DNA of 64,000 nt from Bryoerythrophyllum caledonicum (taxonomy: Eukaryota > Streptophyta > Bryopsida > Pottiales > Pottiaceae): NCBI GenBank assembly GCA_963971425.1, contig OZ020526.1:1144180-1208179 (forward strand), in the 5' to 3' direction. A program made the position numbers and the translations under genes. Shown here piece by piece: positions 1-11,530 of this stretch. Under the pieces are notes generated by a model, which had not been told where the DNA came from, ran no database searches, and worked only from the letters and a program-made list of their open reading frames with translations. Each line of letters starts with the position of its first letter. Position 1 is the first letter of the stretch.

Positions 1-823
1 AATTTTTTAATCAAATTTTTGAAAATTTTCTTTCCAAAACCCTCCCTTTCGTCTCCATGATTCTAAAACACTATGTGTTAAGATGTAATGATATGTGCAA
101 ATATGAAAAAAGTGATTTGGAAAATTTTGATTTTTGTCTTTTTAAAAGGTCAATATGAATAGTAATTTACATCAAATGACCATTTTGTTTTTGGAAACAT
201 ATTTATTTTGCTTCCATCTAGTGCGGCATATATACTTGTCAACTACTTTTTTTTAGATCTTATTTCATTTTGGGCTACTTTTGTGCCAAATCCATTCTTT
301 TGAACATGTACAAAAGCACATCAAAACTAATTTTTTAAAATAGGATTTCCAAAAAAATTATACTAGAAGATTAGTAATGCACTTTTCAATGCTAAAACAA
401 AAATAGAATTTATATTTTATAAAAACACATGTCACTTTATTCAGGATCAATGTTTGTGGGAGGCCTAAACCAAAGATTTCATCACTTTGGTTGATCACTT
501 TACCATGCTTTCACTCCATAGCCATCTTGTAGTTCCAACCAAGTTTGGCCTAAGCAACCAACACTACAACAAATCCAACATTTTGTGACTAGGTTTTTGT
601 ACTCATGTTTGCTCTATTGGTTGATTGTATTTATGCTAGGGACGGAATTAAATGACTTCTTGTAGTCTTCTGATGCACTACATGTGGTCTTTCATTGTGA
701 ACACGCATGTATGTGATTGACTGGATATGGTCCATTTAGTGTTATAGATATTAGATGTTGTTTGATTGCTTGTACTGCCCACACTTTGATTTATACTAGG
801 TGTAGTCAAGTACAAAGTCTGCA
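1..823. other. AT-rich non-coding DNA
   Basis: No long open frame, tRNA or recognisable element is visible. The sequence is AT-rich with many short homopolymer runs, like the intergenic DNA elsewhere in the window. The segment near 561-575 (ending CACTACAACA) faintly resembles the TACAACA terminus of copy A at 6063, but it is too short to call. Confidence 0.5.
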
Positions 824-1410
824 TTAGGCAGGGATATGACTACATGCAGTTATTGGTTGTCTACACTTAAGTATTGGTTGTCTATACTTAAGTATGGATT
901 CAGGGGGAAGGAGTGCGAGCGAAATCATCACGGAAGTGGGTGCAGATCGTCGACGGAAAAAAAATAAAAATAAACACAATCTGACTTGCAAGCACGAAGA
1001 AGAGTCTGGACAAAACAGGTTGCAGACTGTGACAGAGCAGCAAAAGATTGTAGCAAGAAAAAAAAAAACAAAACGGCATCGAGAAGCGAAGTAAAACGAG
1101 AGAAGGAAAATTTTGGCGCGGCAGTGAGGAGCGGCGCCAAGCAGGAACCCACAAGTCAGGGGAGTTCGGCGGAAGCAGAAGCACGAGTGGGAGATTGAGA
1201 GGTAAAACGCTGGCAAATGGAAAGAATCCGGATTGGGCACAATTCCGAATTGTGACAAAATCCGGGCTCGGAAGAAGGACCTGCGGCTAGGGGGTACGGA
1301 GACAATGACGAAAACGCGTCGAAGGAGAGGGTGAGCATTACGGACACACACAAGCAGCAAGGAGAAATCACTCGGCTTTGGGGCAGATTCTAAGTTCCAA
1401 TGGATTAAAA

Positions 1411-1495
1411 GTAGGAGACGAAGACGAAGACAAAGACGAAGACGAAGATGAAGACGAAGACGAAGACGAAGAGGAAGAGGAAGAGAAAAGAAAAA
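1411..1495. repeat. GAC/GAA-rich microsatellite
   Basis: A run of imperfect GACGAA hexamers reads as Asp/Glu on the plus strand and as Ser/Leu on the minus strand. It explains several low-complexity open frames here, none of which looks like a real gene. It lies in the leader of copy A. Confidence 0.85.
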
Positions 1496-1973
1496 CCAAA
1501 ACTTCATATGAGAACGTGGGTTTTGAAGCAACTTTTGGAGCAAGAGGTGCGAAATTGGACGGAAGCACTGAGCGGGGGCACAACGGCAAGGGCAGATACG
1601 TTGGGACGTAGGAAGAGCAGGAATTTGAATTTGGAATGGGGAAGCGGCACTAAGGGAGCCGAACTCCACCAACAAGCTGCACCGAGCCTGCTTAAACTGC
1701 ATGAAGCCTGCCTACAGTACCGAACTACACCAACAAACAACACCAAGCCAGGGATACGACGGGGAGAAAGCACAACCCATTAAGGGTTGAGGTGAAAAGC
1801 CTTGGAGACTGTTTACCTTAGAAGAGGTTGTGCAACAGTTTGGGACAGAGGGTTGAGAACTTCTTGGGCTGCTTTGGATTTGGGAGTTGGAGAATTTGCT
1901 GGGACCCTTTCCTTGTTAGATCCAAGACCAGTTTGTTGGAGGGCAACCCTTATCACATTCTAGGGTTAGGGTT

Positions 1974-3863
1974 ATGACGGTGGTGCTGAGGAATGAGGTG
2001 CGCCCCATTGAGCCTACAGAGCCGCTATTCTTTGAGCAATTGGAGGAGGATTTGAAGAAGATGGGATGTGTTGGCTTCTTGCACCATTGCTGGAACTTTA
2101 GGCATGCACCTATGGTGGAGGAGTTGAAGCACAAGGCGCTACGTCACTACTTGACCACCATCCGAGCACAACCTTCCAAGTGGGCATTGGATGCTTGAAG
2201 GCAGGTTTACCACTTCTCAAGAGAAAGGCAAGGCTTGGCAACATTGAAAAAAAAGCATGTCTATGCTAAAGGCAAGTTCCACTCTAATCTTCATAGTAGT
2301 GATGGGTTCAAAGTTGCTGATTGCAAGGATAAGAGGAAGAAGAGGTTGCTTAGCTTTCTTGTGCCCATTCTCCACCCGGAGAAGTTCACTATGGTGACAG
2401 GGACCTTGGCCAACACCATTTTTGCATGTGTGGCTGAGCAAAGGGAGATAAACTGATCTCTTGTCATTCCTGACCTAGTAGCTGGGCTGGTGAAGGGGTT
2501 GGAGATCACCAAACTTTTACCCTTGTGCCCATTTCTCTTTCACCTCTATCAAGCCCACATGGTGTTGCTCCGGGAGGACAACATCATGTGGGATGTGTAG
2601 ATTTAAAGGAGGAGAGAAGAATAGCCGGGGATTGAGCCAGTTGTGGAGGAAGAGGAGGAGGAGCACCCAAGCAGGAGGAGGACCCAAACATGAAGAGGAG
2701 GAGGGCTCTCACACCACCTAGGAAGGTTGTTGCCCCACGCATCAGATCCAAATCTAGTGCAACAAGCTCTTTTCAGCCCAAGCCTTAGGAGACTACTTCC
2801 TCTCTCATCTCCAGCATTGATGCTATACGTGCTCAAGCGGTGGAGTCGAAGACACTCTTGCAGGAGGTCACCAAGTTGGCTGGAGGATGCTCTAGGGAGA
2901 AGCTGGTGGCCACCCTCAGCTCCTGCCATGGAAGTTCATCTCAGGTGCAGAAATTGGAGCGGCCAGTCACCCAATTGAGCTTAGAGGTAGGTCACCTCAA
3001 AAGCAAGTTGGGTGAGGCTAGGCACGGATGGGAGGAAGCCAAAAAGCGTGCCAATGCCTATGCCAAGACTTTGCTACAAGTTGAGAGTGTGATTGGTCAT
3101 CTAATCGATGCTTTGCTCAAGGCAAGGATGTTTGATGATCAGGTAAAGAAGAATGAGCGCCTTTCCAAGTCCAAACTTGGTGATTTCATCGTTGCTTATG
3201 CTTCTCAGATGGATGTTGCTTTGGAGGCTATGAGAGTGGTGTTGGCAAGTGTTTCTTTTGCATTGCCAGAGGAGGAGGCTTCATCAGACCATGAGGACTT
3301 GGGCTCCAAGTTGGGGGAAGAACCAGTGGTTCTTTCCACAAGCCAGGACTCTGAGCTTCCTCCTCTTCCTAGAAGTCTTGCCACTTTCACTGTGCAACAG
3401 AAGGATTCTGCTTCCAGCTACCAGAAGGAGAAAGAGGTGGCTATGACTTAGCTCCAGCAAGCTCGGGAGGACGTTTCATCTCTCAAGACACCACTAGTTG
3501 CATGTGGAGCAGTTGAGGTGACTCCAACAACCCATCCATTGGTTGTTGCTACCTTTCTACCCTTTGATTCAACCTTTCTATTCTTGACTACTCCATCATC
3601 TAGGTTGGAGAGAGTTCTTGACTAGTTAGACCATCCTAGGATGGCAGCCATGACCAGTTCTGAGTCTTTGGCTCAGAATTTGGGTTCTCCCCTTCAGCAT
3701 ATTTCTATGCTTTCAAAGCCTAAGATTCCTAGCTCTAAGCCCAGACTTGGAGAATCTCAGGATCTTCCGACACCAACTCTTGATGAGCAGCTCGGGATTT
3801 TTGGAGTAGCTAAGCCTATGGCTCCACGAAAGGCACCACAAGGCAGTGGTGACCTTTTGAAGT
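1974..3863 (+). pseudogene. Broken gag-like gene of copy A
   Basis: The frame opens at 1974 and includes LEEDLKKMGCVGF, which matches LEEDLIRMGCGGL near the N terminus of the intact protein of copy C. After stops, a second frame (about 2310-2450) reads RLLSFLVPILHP, matching RVIEFLNSIFHP in copy C. Near 2520-2545 a piece reads PFLFHLYQ, matching PYLFHLYE. A further 203-residue frame (2840-3451) is rich in Glu, Lys, Ser and Leu and corresponds to the coiled-coil and Ser-rich C-terminal half. The last part runs to a stop at 3863. At least four stops or frameshifts separate these pieces, so no full protein can be made. The order of the homologous blocks is the same as in copies B and C. The function is unknown; the pattern (folded N-terminal half, coiled coil, disordered tail) is compatible with a retroelement Gag, but no zinc knuckle is seen. 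Confidence 0.7.
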
Positions 3864-4869
3864 GAGATTCCAGATTCTTTGTGAATCTGGATTGCTCAAA
3901 TCCGGATTGCAAATGAAATTCGGATTTGACTCAGTCCAAACACACCTACCCCAACGAATTGAGTTGGTAAGTGTCGGCAGCAACTTGCAGCAGAGGAGCG
4001 AAGCCAAGGAGTGGGCCTACTCCTTGGAACTTGTGTCAATAATGTATGCAAACCTAGTCCATGTGTTTGGTAGCTTAGCATCTGATTGGGTTGGATTTGA
4101 TTTGATTTGATTTTGGTAAGGCTAAGTTACTGTAGGACTAGGGGATGGCATAGTGAGTTGTGTGAGGCTAGGATCTAGCCTGTGTTTATTTGTTTCATGC
4201 TAGGATTTGGTGTTACACTGCACTATTCTCCTAGGTGTGTTAGCTTGCGGCAAGTTATTGTTGCTTGTTGTGTTTTGCAAGTATAAGTTGAGTGTTTGTA
4301 AACACTCAACTCATTGCTTGCTCATGTATGCACATTCCAGTGTAATTCACTCACTTTGTCTTCTAAACCCTTGTGATTGAGGAGTTGGGCCCTTCACATG
4401 ACTTTATGCATGATCCTGCACACCCACTCCTTACAATCTTATGATTGATACTTGTATGAGAACCATGAGTACCATGAAATGATTATGTGCCTTGTGAGTG
4501 GTGTACTAACCTCAGTCAAAAGTATGGAAAGAATGAAAGGGAAATGAAAGAGACAAGAATTGTACTTGTGTGACGTGTAGGTGGATTTGTCCCCCATTGT
4601 GAAGTACATTTTACTCTCTGGACCCAAAAGCCAATCTTGATAGAGTCAAGAATGATTGGAGGGACTATGCTCTAGACAAAAAGAAGCTTTTGATAGCTAA
4701 TCTCCTTGAATAGTTGTTCAGTGAAATTTTCTAATGCTTAGGAGAGAGTCGGGATTAGTTGCTGGTTGTGTGATGGATGTCCTTAAGTAGCACTAAACCA
4801 CTCTTTTTACCCTAATGAACTAGTTGATACTCAGCAGGCTCATGAGATGGATGTCCTTGAGACTAGAGA

Positions 4870-5610
4870 GTAGAAATCCGGGTTGTTGGGAGACGGATAC
4901 AAAATCCGGGTCGTCTATATGAGATGGATGTCCATATAGACAAAATTGGATAAAGTATCCGTACACAAGCGTGCCTTCTTGAAGATTTAATGTCATTCCA
5001 GTATCTTGATTAACTTATGAGTAAACGTATAGGTATGAGGTGAACATTAAGCCGAAAGTCTCTTTGGTGCATTCTAGCTATAAGCATGAATCCTTAAGTG
5101 ACTTCTTCTAGGGAAGGTCCTAAAACATTATCCCTCATATGTGTTTGAAATAGAAAACCTTTGGACTAGTTAACCTCAAAACATCCTAATTCATAGACTA
5201 AGTTTTTGCTAGTGGGAAGAAGCAAGAAACAAGAAGATGTAACCACAAATCTTTTCCTCTAAATAATGTTACATTCTATGCAAGGTAAAGCAATACTTTA
5301 CTAATTCAAAGATGTTAGGAATCCCAATTGTCCATGTCATTGAAATCCGGATTCCACTAATTGGGATTCTTCCTTGTTGTTGAAAATCCGGATTCTACCT
5401 CAATCCAAATTCTATCACAATCCCGATTCTTGTTGTTTTCACAATCCGGATTCCATTAATCCAAATTTTCTCTTATTTTTTTTCCCAATCCATATTCCAC
5501 TAATCCGGATTGTTTCTTGTTGTTTCTTTTTTTTACAATCCAGATTTCACTAATCCTGATTCTTATTATTGCTGAAATCCGGATTCTTCCACAATCTGGA
5601 TTCTTCTTAA
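4870..5610. repeat. Array of AATCCGGATT-type palindromes in copy A
   Basis: Short CCGG-centred motifs recur at irregular spacing, densest at 5340-5610. Typical forms are AATCCGGATT and near variants (ATCCGGGT, AATCCCGATT, AATCCAGATT). More lie at 3866-3945, just after the gag-like gene. Copies B and C have equivalent arrays built on a different CCGG core. Their position and palindromic form suggest protein-binding sites of the element, as in subterminal repeats of some DNA transposons. That role is inference. Confidence 0.65.
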
Positions 5611-6073
5611 AATTTGTTAATATATGTTTAGGTTCATATCATTCTAATGACTCACTTGCTTGAGATTGTTTTTTTGGTGATGATCTTTTTCTTTGTTCTT
5701 TTGCTTTCCTCTAGGTATGCACTCTTATATCCGTCGGATTATGTTCTTGGGTTATTCTTTGTAGGCATTTTGTTGTCTTCTTTTGCTTTGTTTTATTCCT
5801 ATTCGATTTGGACTGCCTAAATCCGTTCTTACTAGCCCATCCAAGTATTTTAATCTAGATCCTCATTGGATGTAGTTCTACCATTTTCCTTGACCCATTT
5901 CTTTAGTTTTATTTGCTGTGGTTTAGTTTTTGTTTGTTTATATTGGATAAACAATAAGTGTGTAACAAGACTAGTTAAGTTATCTTCTCAAAGATTTCCT
6001 GGAACGATACTTAGGATAATTTTTGTGCTAATATAGTAAGAGCGTACCACTTGTACTACAACAGGCTAACTAA

Positions 6074-6094
6074 GTGGGAGTTCATACTCCTACA
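6074..6094 (+). repeat. Orphan terminal hairpin of the family next to copy A
   Basis: GTGGGAGT...ACTCCTAC forms a near-perfect 8-bp stem followed by A. It closely resembles the terminal hairpins of copies B (14503-14523) and C (49418-49439), including the preceding GGC...TAAGT. It lies only 11 bp beyond the end of copy A, so it is probably the surviving end of another family member into which copy A inserted. Confidence 0.5.
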
Positions 6095-6129
6095 AATGAG
6101 TAGCTTCATAACTTGCAACCTCCAATTGT

Positions 6130-6600
6130 GTCCCAAGTTCAGGATGTAGTCATGGTAGTGGCTGAAAGTGAGTTGACAACCTTGGACAAGGTTATTGCTG
6201 GCATACTAGATTGTAGTGTGGGCACAATCAATTCTCCTGTCCGACTTGTTGTGTGACCACAAACACCATTTTTAACTATGTTTTTTGGGTCACAAGGCAC
6301 TGAAGATAGTGAAGATTCTTTATCATTTTCTCATAGCCCATCCTCAAAGTATTAAAACTAAGAGCAATGAAGCCAAAAGCAAGAGTATGAAGAATACAAG
6401 AGATGGACGTGCACAGATGAAGAGTGGAGTCTCTCTTCTTGGTGCTCTTATTTATATCTTAAACCTTACATATGGTCCTCATCCTTTGACCCATCCATTC
6501 ATCAATCTCAGCCCTCTATTTATCCCTTTGACACCTAGCACCTTAGAACGTGGATCTACCTACTCCTCTAGGTAGATCTAATCCTAGAAACTTACCATGA
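6130..6600 (-). repeat. Probable 3' LTR region of the copia element
   Basis: This lies just downstream (minus strand) of the copia RNase H. On the minus strand it holds ATATAAATAAGAGCACC (about 6444-6460), a good plant LTR TATA box. The 5' LTR is missing because copy D truncates the other end, so the LTR limits cannot be set by comparison and the coordinates are approximate. Confidence 0.4.
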
Positions 6601-6647
6601 GGCTACTCCCATACCTCATATGCTAGTGAGGGCTGGTTACAAGCACC

Positions 6648-8630
6648 TCAATCTCCAACGTCTTCAACACTCCTACTTTGCGTAGTGTCAAAAGACACTA
6701 TCTCCATTGCTCTTCTCAATGTCTCATGTCTATCCTTTGCAAGTGCTTTGGTAAAAACATCAACCACCATCTCTTGTGTTGGACAATATCTTAACTCAAT
6801 CACTTCCATGTCCACCATCTCCCAAATGAAGTGGTGTTGCACATCAATATGCTTGGTTCTTGAGTGATGCTTGGGATTCTTGGCAAGTGCAATGTTGCTT
6901 TGATTGTCACTCATAATGGTGGTTGTCTCATCCTGCACACATCTAATATCAGCCATAAGCTGCCTCAACCAAATAGCTTCTTTGGTTGCTTGGATTGTTG
7001 CCACGTACTCTGCTTATGTGGTAGACAAGGCCACGGTAGGATGTCGCTTGCTATTCCATGAAATGACTCCCTCTCCATAAGAAACACATAGCCAGTGGTA
7101 GACCTTCTTGTATTAAGATCTCCACCTCAATCAACATCACAATACCCCTTGGGACTAATGTCTTTACCTCCAAGACATAACTTCAGCTCCAATGTGCCCT
7201 TCAAGTACCTCATGATCCTCTTTATTGTTGCCCAATGTAATGGGCCTGGTCTTGACATGAATTGGTTCACCATGCTCATTGCAAATGCAAGGTCATCCCT
7301 TGTAGCCACCAAGGCATACATCAATGAACCTACCGCCTCCTTGTAGAGAACTCCATGCATCTCATGCAAGTCTTGGCTAGCCTCTTCTTCCTTGAGTTTC
7401 ACCAATTGGGCCTTTGCATCAAGGTGTTTTTATTGGCTTGCAATCAGCCATGCCAAAGCGCTCCAACACTTCTTCAATGTAGTTTCTTTGGTGCAAGGTG
7501 ATGGTGCGTGTTGCCCTATCCCTCTTAATATGGACTCCAATGAAAAATTAGGCTTCACCAAGGTCCTTACATAGCCTATGCTTTAGCTCCTGCATCCTAC
7601 TCTTGCCACTTGCCAACATGATCAAGTCATCAACATATATAAGCACAATCAACAAGTAGGTGTTGGTTTGCTTGATGTACACGGAATGGTCAGCATGGCT
7701 CCTCTTGAAGCCCTCACGTGTGAAAAAGGCATAAATGTCCATGCACCACTCCCTTCCAGATTGCCTCAACCCATAGATTGTTTTTCTCAGCCTGCACTTC
7801 AATTCTTCATGGCTCACTTGCACAAATCCCTCAGGTTGGTCCATGTAGATTACTTCCTTCAAGAATGGCTTGAGAAATGTTGTCTTCACATTCATTTGGT
7901 GCATCTCCAAGTCCATGGCTGCTACAAGTGCAAGGACACATCGTATGGTGCTGAACTTGGCAACAAGGGCAAAGGTCTCATTGAAATCCATACCTTCAAC
8001 TTGAGAGTAACCTTTGGCAACCAACCTTGCCTTGTGGCGTACAATCTCACCATTTGCATCCTTCTTGGTGCAAAACAGCCACTTGCAGCCCACACTAGTG
8101 CGGTCTTTAGGGAGGGCAATCAACTCCCATGTGCCATTGGCAATCAGTGAGTCGAACTCCTCTTGCATAGCTTGCTGCTACTTGGTTGCATCAAGAGATG
8201 CAATAGCTGCAGCAAATGTCTTAGGCTCATTGCTAATTGCCACATTAGCATATTGGTCTTCATCTTCAAATTAAGGCATGTGATTCATCCACCACTCTCC
8301 TGGAGGCCTCCTCACACGTGTTGGATACCTTCTATTCTCTCCAAAATGTTGGGCCTCTTGTGTTGTAGGGGCTGCTCCAATGGCCTTGTCCTTAGGCTGT
8401 TGCAAACTCCCACTTGCTGTTGATTGCTCTCCATCTTGCTTAGCCACCACTTCCACCTCAACTTCGTCCTCATCTCCATCTTCTAGTTTGAAGGATTTGT
8501 CCACCACAAAGCTTGGTCTTTCATCACTCCCACTTGGACACTCCTCCAAAGCCTTCTTGTCTTCAAAGAAGGTCACATCAGGGCTCTTGATGATCTTCTT
8601 AGTATCCAAGCATATCAGCCTAATGCCTTG
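6648..8630 (-). pseudogene. Copia reverse transcriptase and RNase H, broken
   Basis: The first piece (8609-8271) is the acidic linker after the integrase, ending in the YPTRVRRPP motif that precedes copia RT. The next frame (8168-7548, 206 codons) is the RT: it contains WELIALPKDRTSVGCKWLF, KARLVAKGYSQ, the YGLRQSGREW motif and the catalytic YVDDLIML. After a break, 7405-7127 carries GVLYKEAVGSLMYALVATRD and the connection domain. The piece from 7004 to 6648 is RNase H with the usual KEAIWLRQL, DNQSNIALAKNP, SRTKHIDVQHHFI and DVFTKALAK blocks. Frame breaks between the pieces show it cannot make a continuous polyprotein. It would have acted in the virus-like particle to copy the element RNA. 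Confidence 0.88.
8626..8630. other. Target site duplication of copy B (left)
   Basis: CCTTG is found here and again at 14525-14529, directly flanking copy B. Both copies lie in copia coding sequence, and keeping only one restores the host element. Confidence 0.9.
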
Positions 8631-9514
8631 TGTCGCAGTCTAGTGGTAAGCAATTCCTAAAGATAAGAGATATTAACTCTGAGCAACTCCACCTAATCGG
8701 ATATCGTTCCAGGGACCTCGTGAGTGTCAAAACTACTAGATTCAAAGTTTACTCCCTAACAATTTATTCCTAAATACCTCAACTCATCCCGAAGAATGGC
8801 TTCCCCGGTAAATTTGTAACCGGTAACCAATAACTAGACTTGTTTGCTTAGACTCTATTGAGCGTCAGAGTTTTCTTCCAGTGAGTTTTTACAATGCCCG
8901 GAAGAACACTGCCCCCCGTTCTCGCAGTCCAGGGGCCACACAAATCTCCAAAAGTATCCAGTAACCCCTTTAGAAGATTGAATGGTTGCAGCAAATCACA
9001 AGTCCTCACAGCTTCCCGGTAGGCCTCCCGGTCAGCAGGTCACGCAGAACTTGCTCTTAACTCCAACCAACACCCAAGCTGGAGTGTAATCTTGCAAGTC
9101 TTGTGTTCTCCAGCAGTAGCTCACACGAGATAATGGCAACTCCCCTCGTCAAACGGCTATCGAGACCTTGCTTAAGCACAAGGATGAACTTAGAGTGGGG
9201 TATTCACCCCTCCTCAGGCATCAACCCGGGGATAGCCCCTCCCGGCCTCCCGGTGTCCTCACTTCCTTTAAGAAAGAGACAATGCCATCAACCTTACTAA
9301 AGACACTACAAAGATGAACACAAGAACTCACCCTCAAGCTCAGCAAGGATGGACTCCACCACCTCTCCCACACTCACACAAACCTACAAGCCACCATGGA
9401 AGATGACGCTTTCATAAGGCAAAAGCATAAGCAATAGAAAAGATGATGGAATAAAATAACACAAGGGAAAACCAGCCCTAAATACAACAACACAAGGCCC
9501 AATCCGAGGGTGGC

Positions 9515-9650
9515 CACACCTAAGGGTCAAAGGCTAATACCAAAGGGTCAAAGGCTACCACCTAGGGGTCAAAAGGCTGACACCCAAGGGTCAAAAGCTG
9601 ACACATAAGAGTCAAAGGCTGACATTCCAAGGTCAAAAGGTTGACACACT
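9515..9650. repeat. Short tandem repeats with AAGGGTCAAAAGGCTGACAC core
   Basis: Five to six imperfect copies of a unit of about 23 bp (GGGTCAAA..GCTGACAC) follow one another in the 3' part of copy B, downstream of the gag-like gene on its coding strand. Copy C has an unrelated 60-bp tandem array in the same relative position, so this seems to be a region prone to local expansion. It is not a CRISPR array: there are no unique spacers. Confidence 0.75.
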
Positions 9651-9939
9651 ACAAGGACTCTCAGTTCCCGGAAGACTCGTCAGTTTTCCGGAAGACTGGT
9701 CAACTCCTGGAAGACTAATCTTTCCGGGAGACTAGTCAAAATCAGTCCTGAACACACTAAACAACTAAGTAGGATAACTGAAGTGGCAGTCGCCGGGTGC
9801 ACAATGGGCCCCATTGACACCACTGCTCTTACTAATTGTCCCACCGGAATATACATAACATATCTCATCAACATGTGAGATCAATCCACTCAAAGCATAA
9901 AAAAACCAAGCTAATCACCACACACTAGTCATAAGAAAA

Positions 9940-11530
9940 CTAAGTTGAAGTAGAAGATGCTGGTGGAGTGCTACTAACTGCTGACTCCGGGATGGGAATG
10001 GCCGGCGTGAGTATCGGAGAAGTTCCCGGAAATCCTGGAAGGATCACATCTGAATCTCTCACAGCCAAGGGAGGTGGACTATACACCTCTGTAGAAGAGT
10101 CTGGGCTGATAGGAGTCTCAACCGGAATATCTTTGGGAGTCTCAACCAGTGGAAGACCGGGAGACTCTACCGGGACACTTCCGGGAGACTCATAAAGCAC
10201 CATGGTCCATGCCTCCGAGGTATCCATTGGATGTGAGGAGCTAGATGGGTCAACCATATGAGTAGGTGTCGCAGTCTTGCCCCTAGATCGCTTCCAGGAC
10301 TGGCTCCGGGAACCACCATGCACAAAGACTGGAGCATGCCGAGCAATAACATCAGCCAAAGCATCCACTAAGGCCTGATGGGAGGCCACAGTGTCTTGTT
10401 TGGCCTTAAGAGCCTCCTCAAGGCTCTTCCTCAGTTTTGCCAACTCCTTCCGGACCTTTCTGTAGTCCCAGAACAGGTCATAGGCTCCACGAAGTAGATC
10501 ATTAGAAGTGTTGACACAAAATATCTTCTGGAGTGGAGCAAGAATGCTCTTGTGCTCCTGGATCTCACTCTCCATTTCCTGGAGATCATGGCTAATATTC
10601 CGATTGAATATGGCCAACCTCTCAACAAGAAGGACTCGGTACTCTGCCCGGGGTGGAGGTGGAGAATCCCGGGGAGGAGGTCTAGAGGAAGAGACCTCGT
10701 GCCGGCGAGGATGAGGGGTGGTGTGCTTGATCCTTCCAGGAGCTGGAATAGGATCCCGGGGTACACATGCTGACTCCCGGTACCCTGAGGCAACTGATCG
10801 GGATGGTGGCGGCACCATCTGGGGTACTGGTGGAGTTTGCCTGGGTGCTGGAGGTGTAGCCCGGGGTTCTGGAGGTGGAATCCGGGGTGCTAAATCTTGT
10901 GGCGCCTTCTTCTTCCTCGAGTGTGTCACCTCCTCCAGATCTAGCACTCCAAAGCGCTCGTACATATGTAACAGGTATGGTGTAAGAAAAGTCTCCTTCC
11001 CTCCTTCAGTCCGGATGTGTGTAATGAGAGGCCGAAGGTAGCCCACCAAGATGACTCCGCACTCCGGGGAAGCTAACCCATAGAAGGCCTGGATATAAGC
11101 TGTAGCCAACTTGGCTGTAATGCGCTCGGGCCGGACGGGATGGAGAACAGAGTTAAGAAACTCTACTACTCTCCTCAGTCGGGGCTCCCGGAATTGCCGG
11201 CTGTGGTAGCACTCCGAAACGTCGTACTCCCCCTGTACATGGGCCTCCAGCAAGACTTTGTTAGTCTTGTAGCTTTACGCCTCCTCTCTGAGGGAGTACA
11301 CATCCCTCCATCTCTCCAATGTCTAACCTCCGGGGTGGGCCCGGATATCCTCCTTGGAAGGGTCTCCCGGTAGGATTTCCATAGCAACGTTACCCCCTCA
11401 AAAGCCCATGGCTTCTCGTAAAGCCCAGCACATCTCATCCGGATCAAGTCATCCTCGAAGTCCTGTCCTGTTTGCGTGCCGATCTACTTGGGTGGGTCCA
11501 CTTTAGTGATGACCGGGACTGAAACCGCCA
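9940..11530 (-). pseudogene. Gag-like gene of copy B, disrupted near its N terminus
   Basis: The initiator ATG is at about 11530 (minus), giving MAVSVPVITKVDPPK, parallel to MALPATFKLLKVDPNK of copy C. An in-frame TAG follows at codon 16. The frame then reads DDLIRMRCAGLYEKPW, matching copy C, before a frameshift and a further stop around 11280-11400. From 11253 to 9940 a 437-codon frame stays open. Its first part holds RLRRVVEFLNSVLHPVRPER and FLTPYLLHMYERF, conserved with copy C. A Pro-rich segment follows, then a coiled-coil stretch (SHDLQEMESEIQEHKSILAP) and a Ser/Pro/Thr-rich tail with many PGxP-like repeats. The CCGG motif arrays run through the codons of this tail. No zinc knuckle, protease or polymerase motif is present. 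Confidence 0.75.

Larger units (their letters stand above)
890..6063 (+). mobile_element. Copy A of the TG...CA gag-like element family, degenerate
   Basis: This is a decayed copy of the family seen intact at 44664-49440 and 8631-14524, in the opposite orientation. A purine-rich leader (about 890-1900) precedes a broken gag-like gene (1974-3863) and then a long tail rich in CCGG-centred motifs. The tail ends at 6063 in a sequence that, reverse-complemented, starts TGTTGTAGTACAAGTGGTAC and aligns with the starts of copies B (TGTCGCAGTC), C (TGTCGTAGTC) and D (TGTTGCAGTC). The block CCTGGAACGATA just inside this end (about 5998-6009) is also shared with copies B and D. The opposite end is not visible, so the start given is the first point where the family-like leader is clear. 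The element may begin further upstream or outside the window. Confidence 0.6.

Noticed and set aside
824-1702. A 292-codon minus-strand open frame
   Set aside because: Ser/Leu/Arg low-complexity translation of the GAC/GAA repeat and purine-rich leader of copy A; no motif and no splice context.
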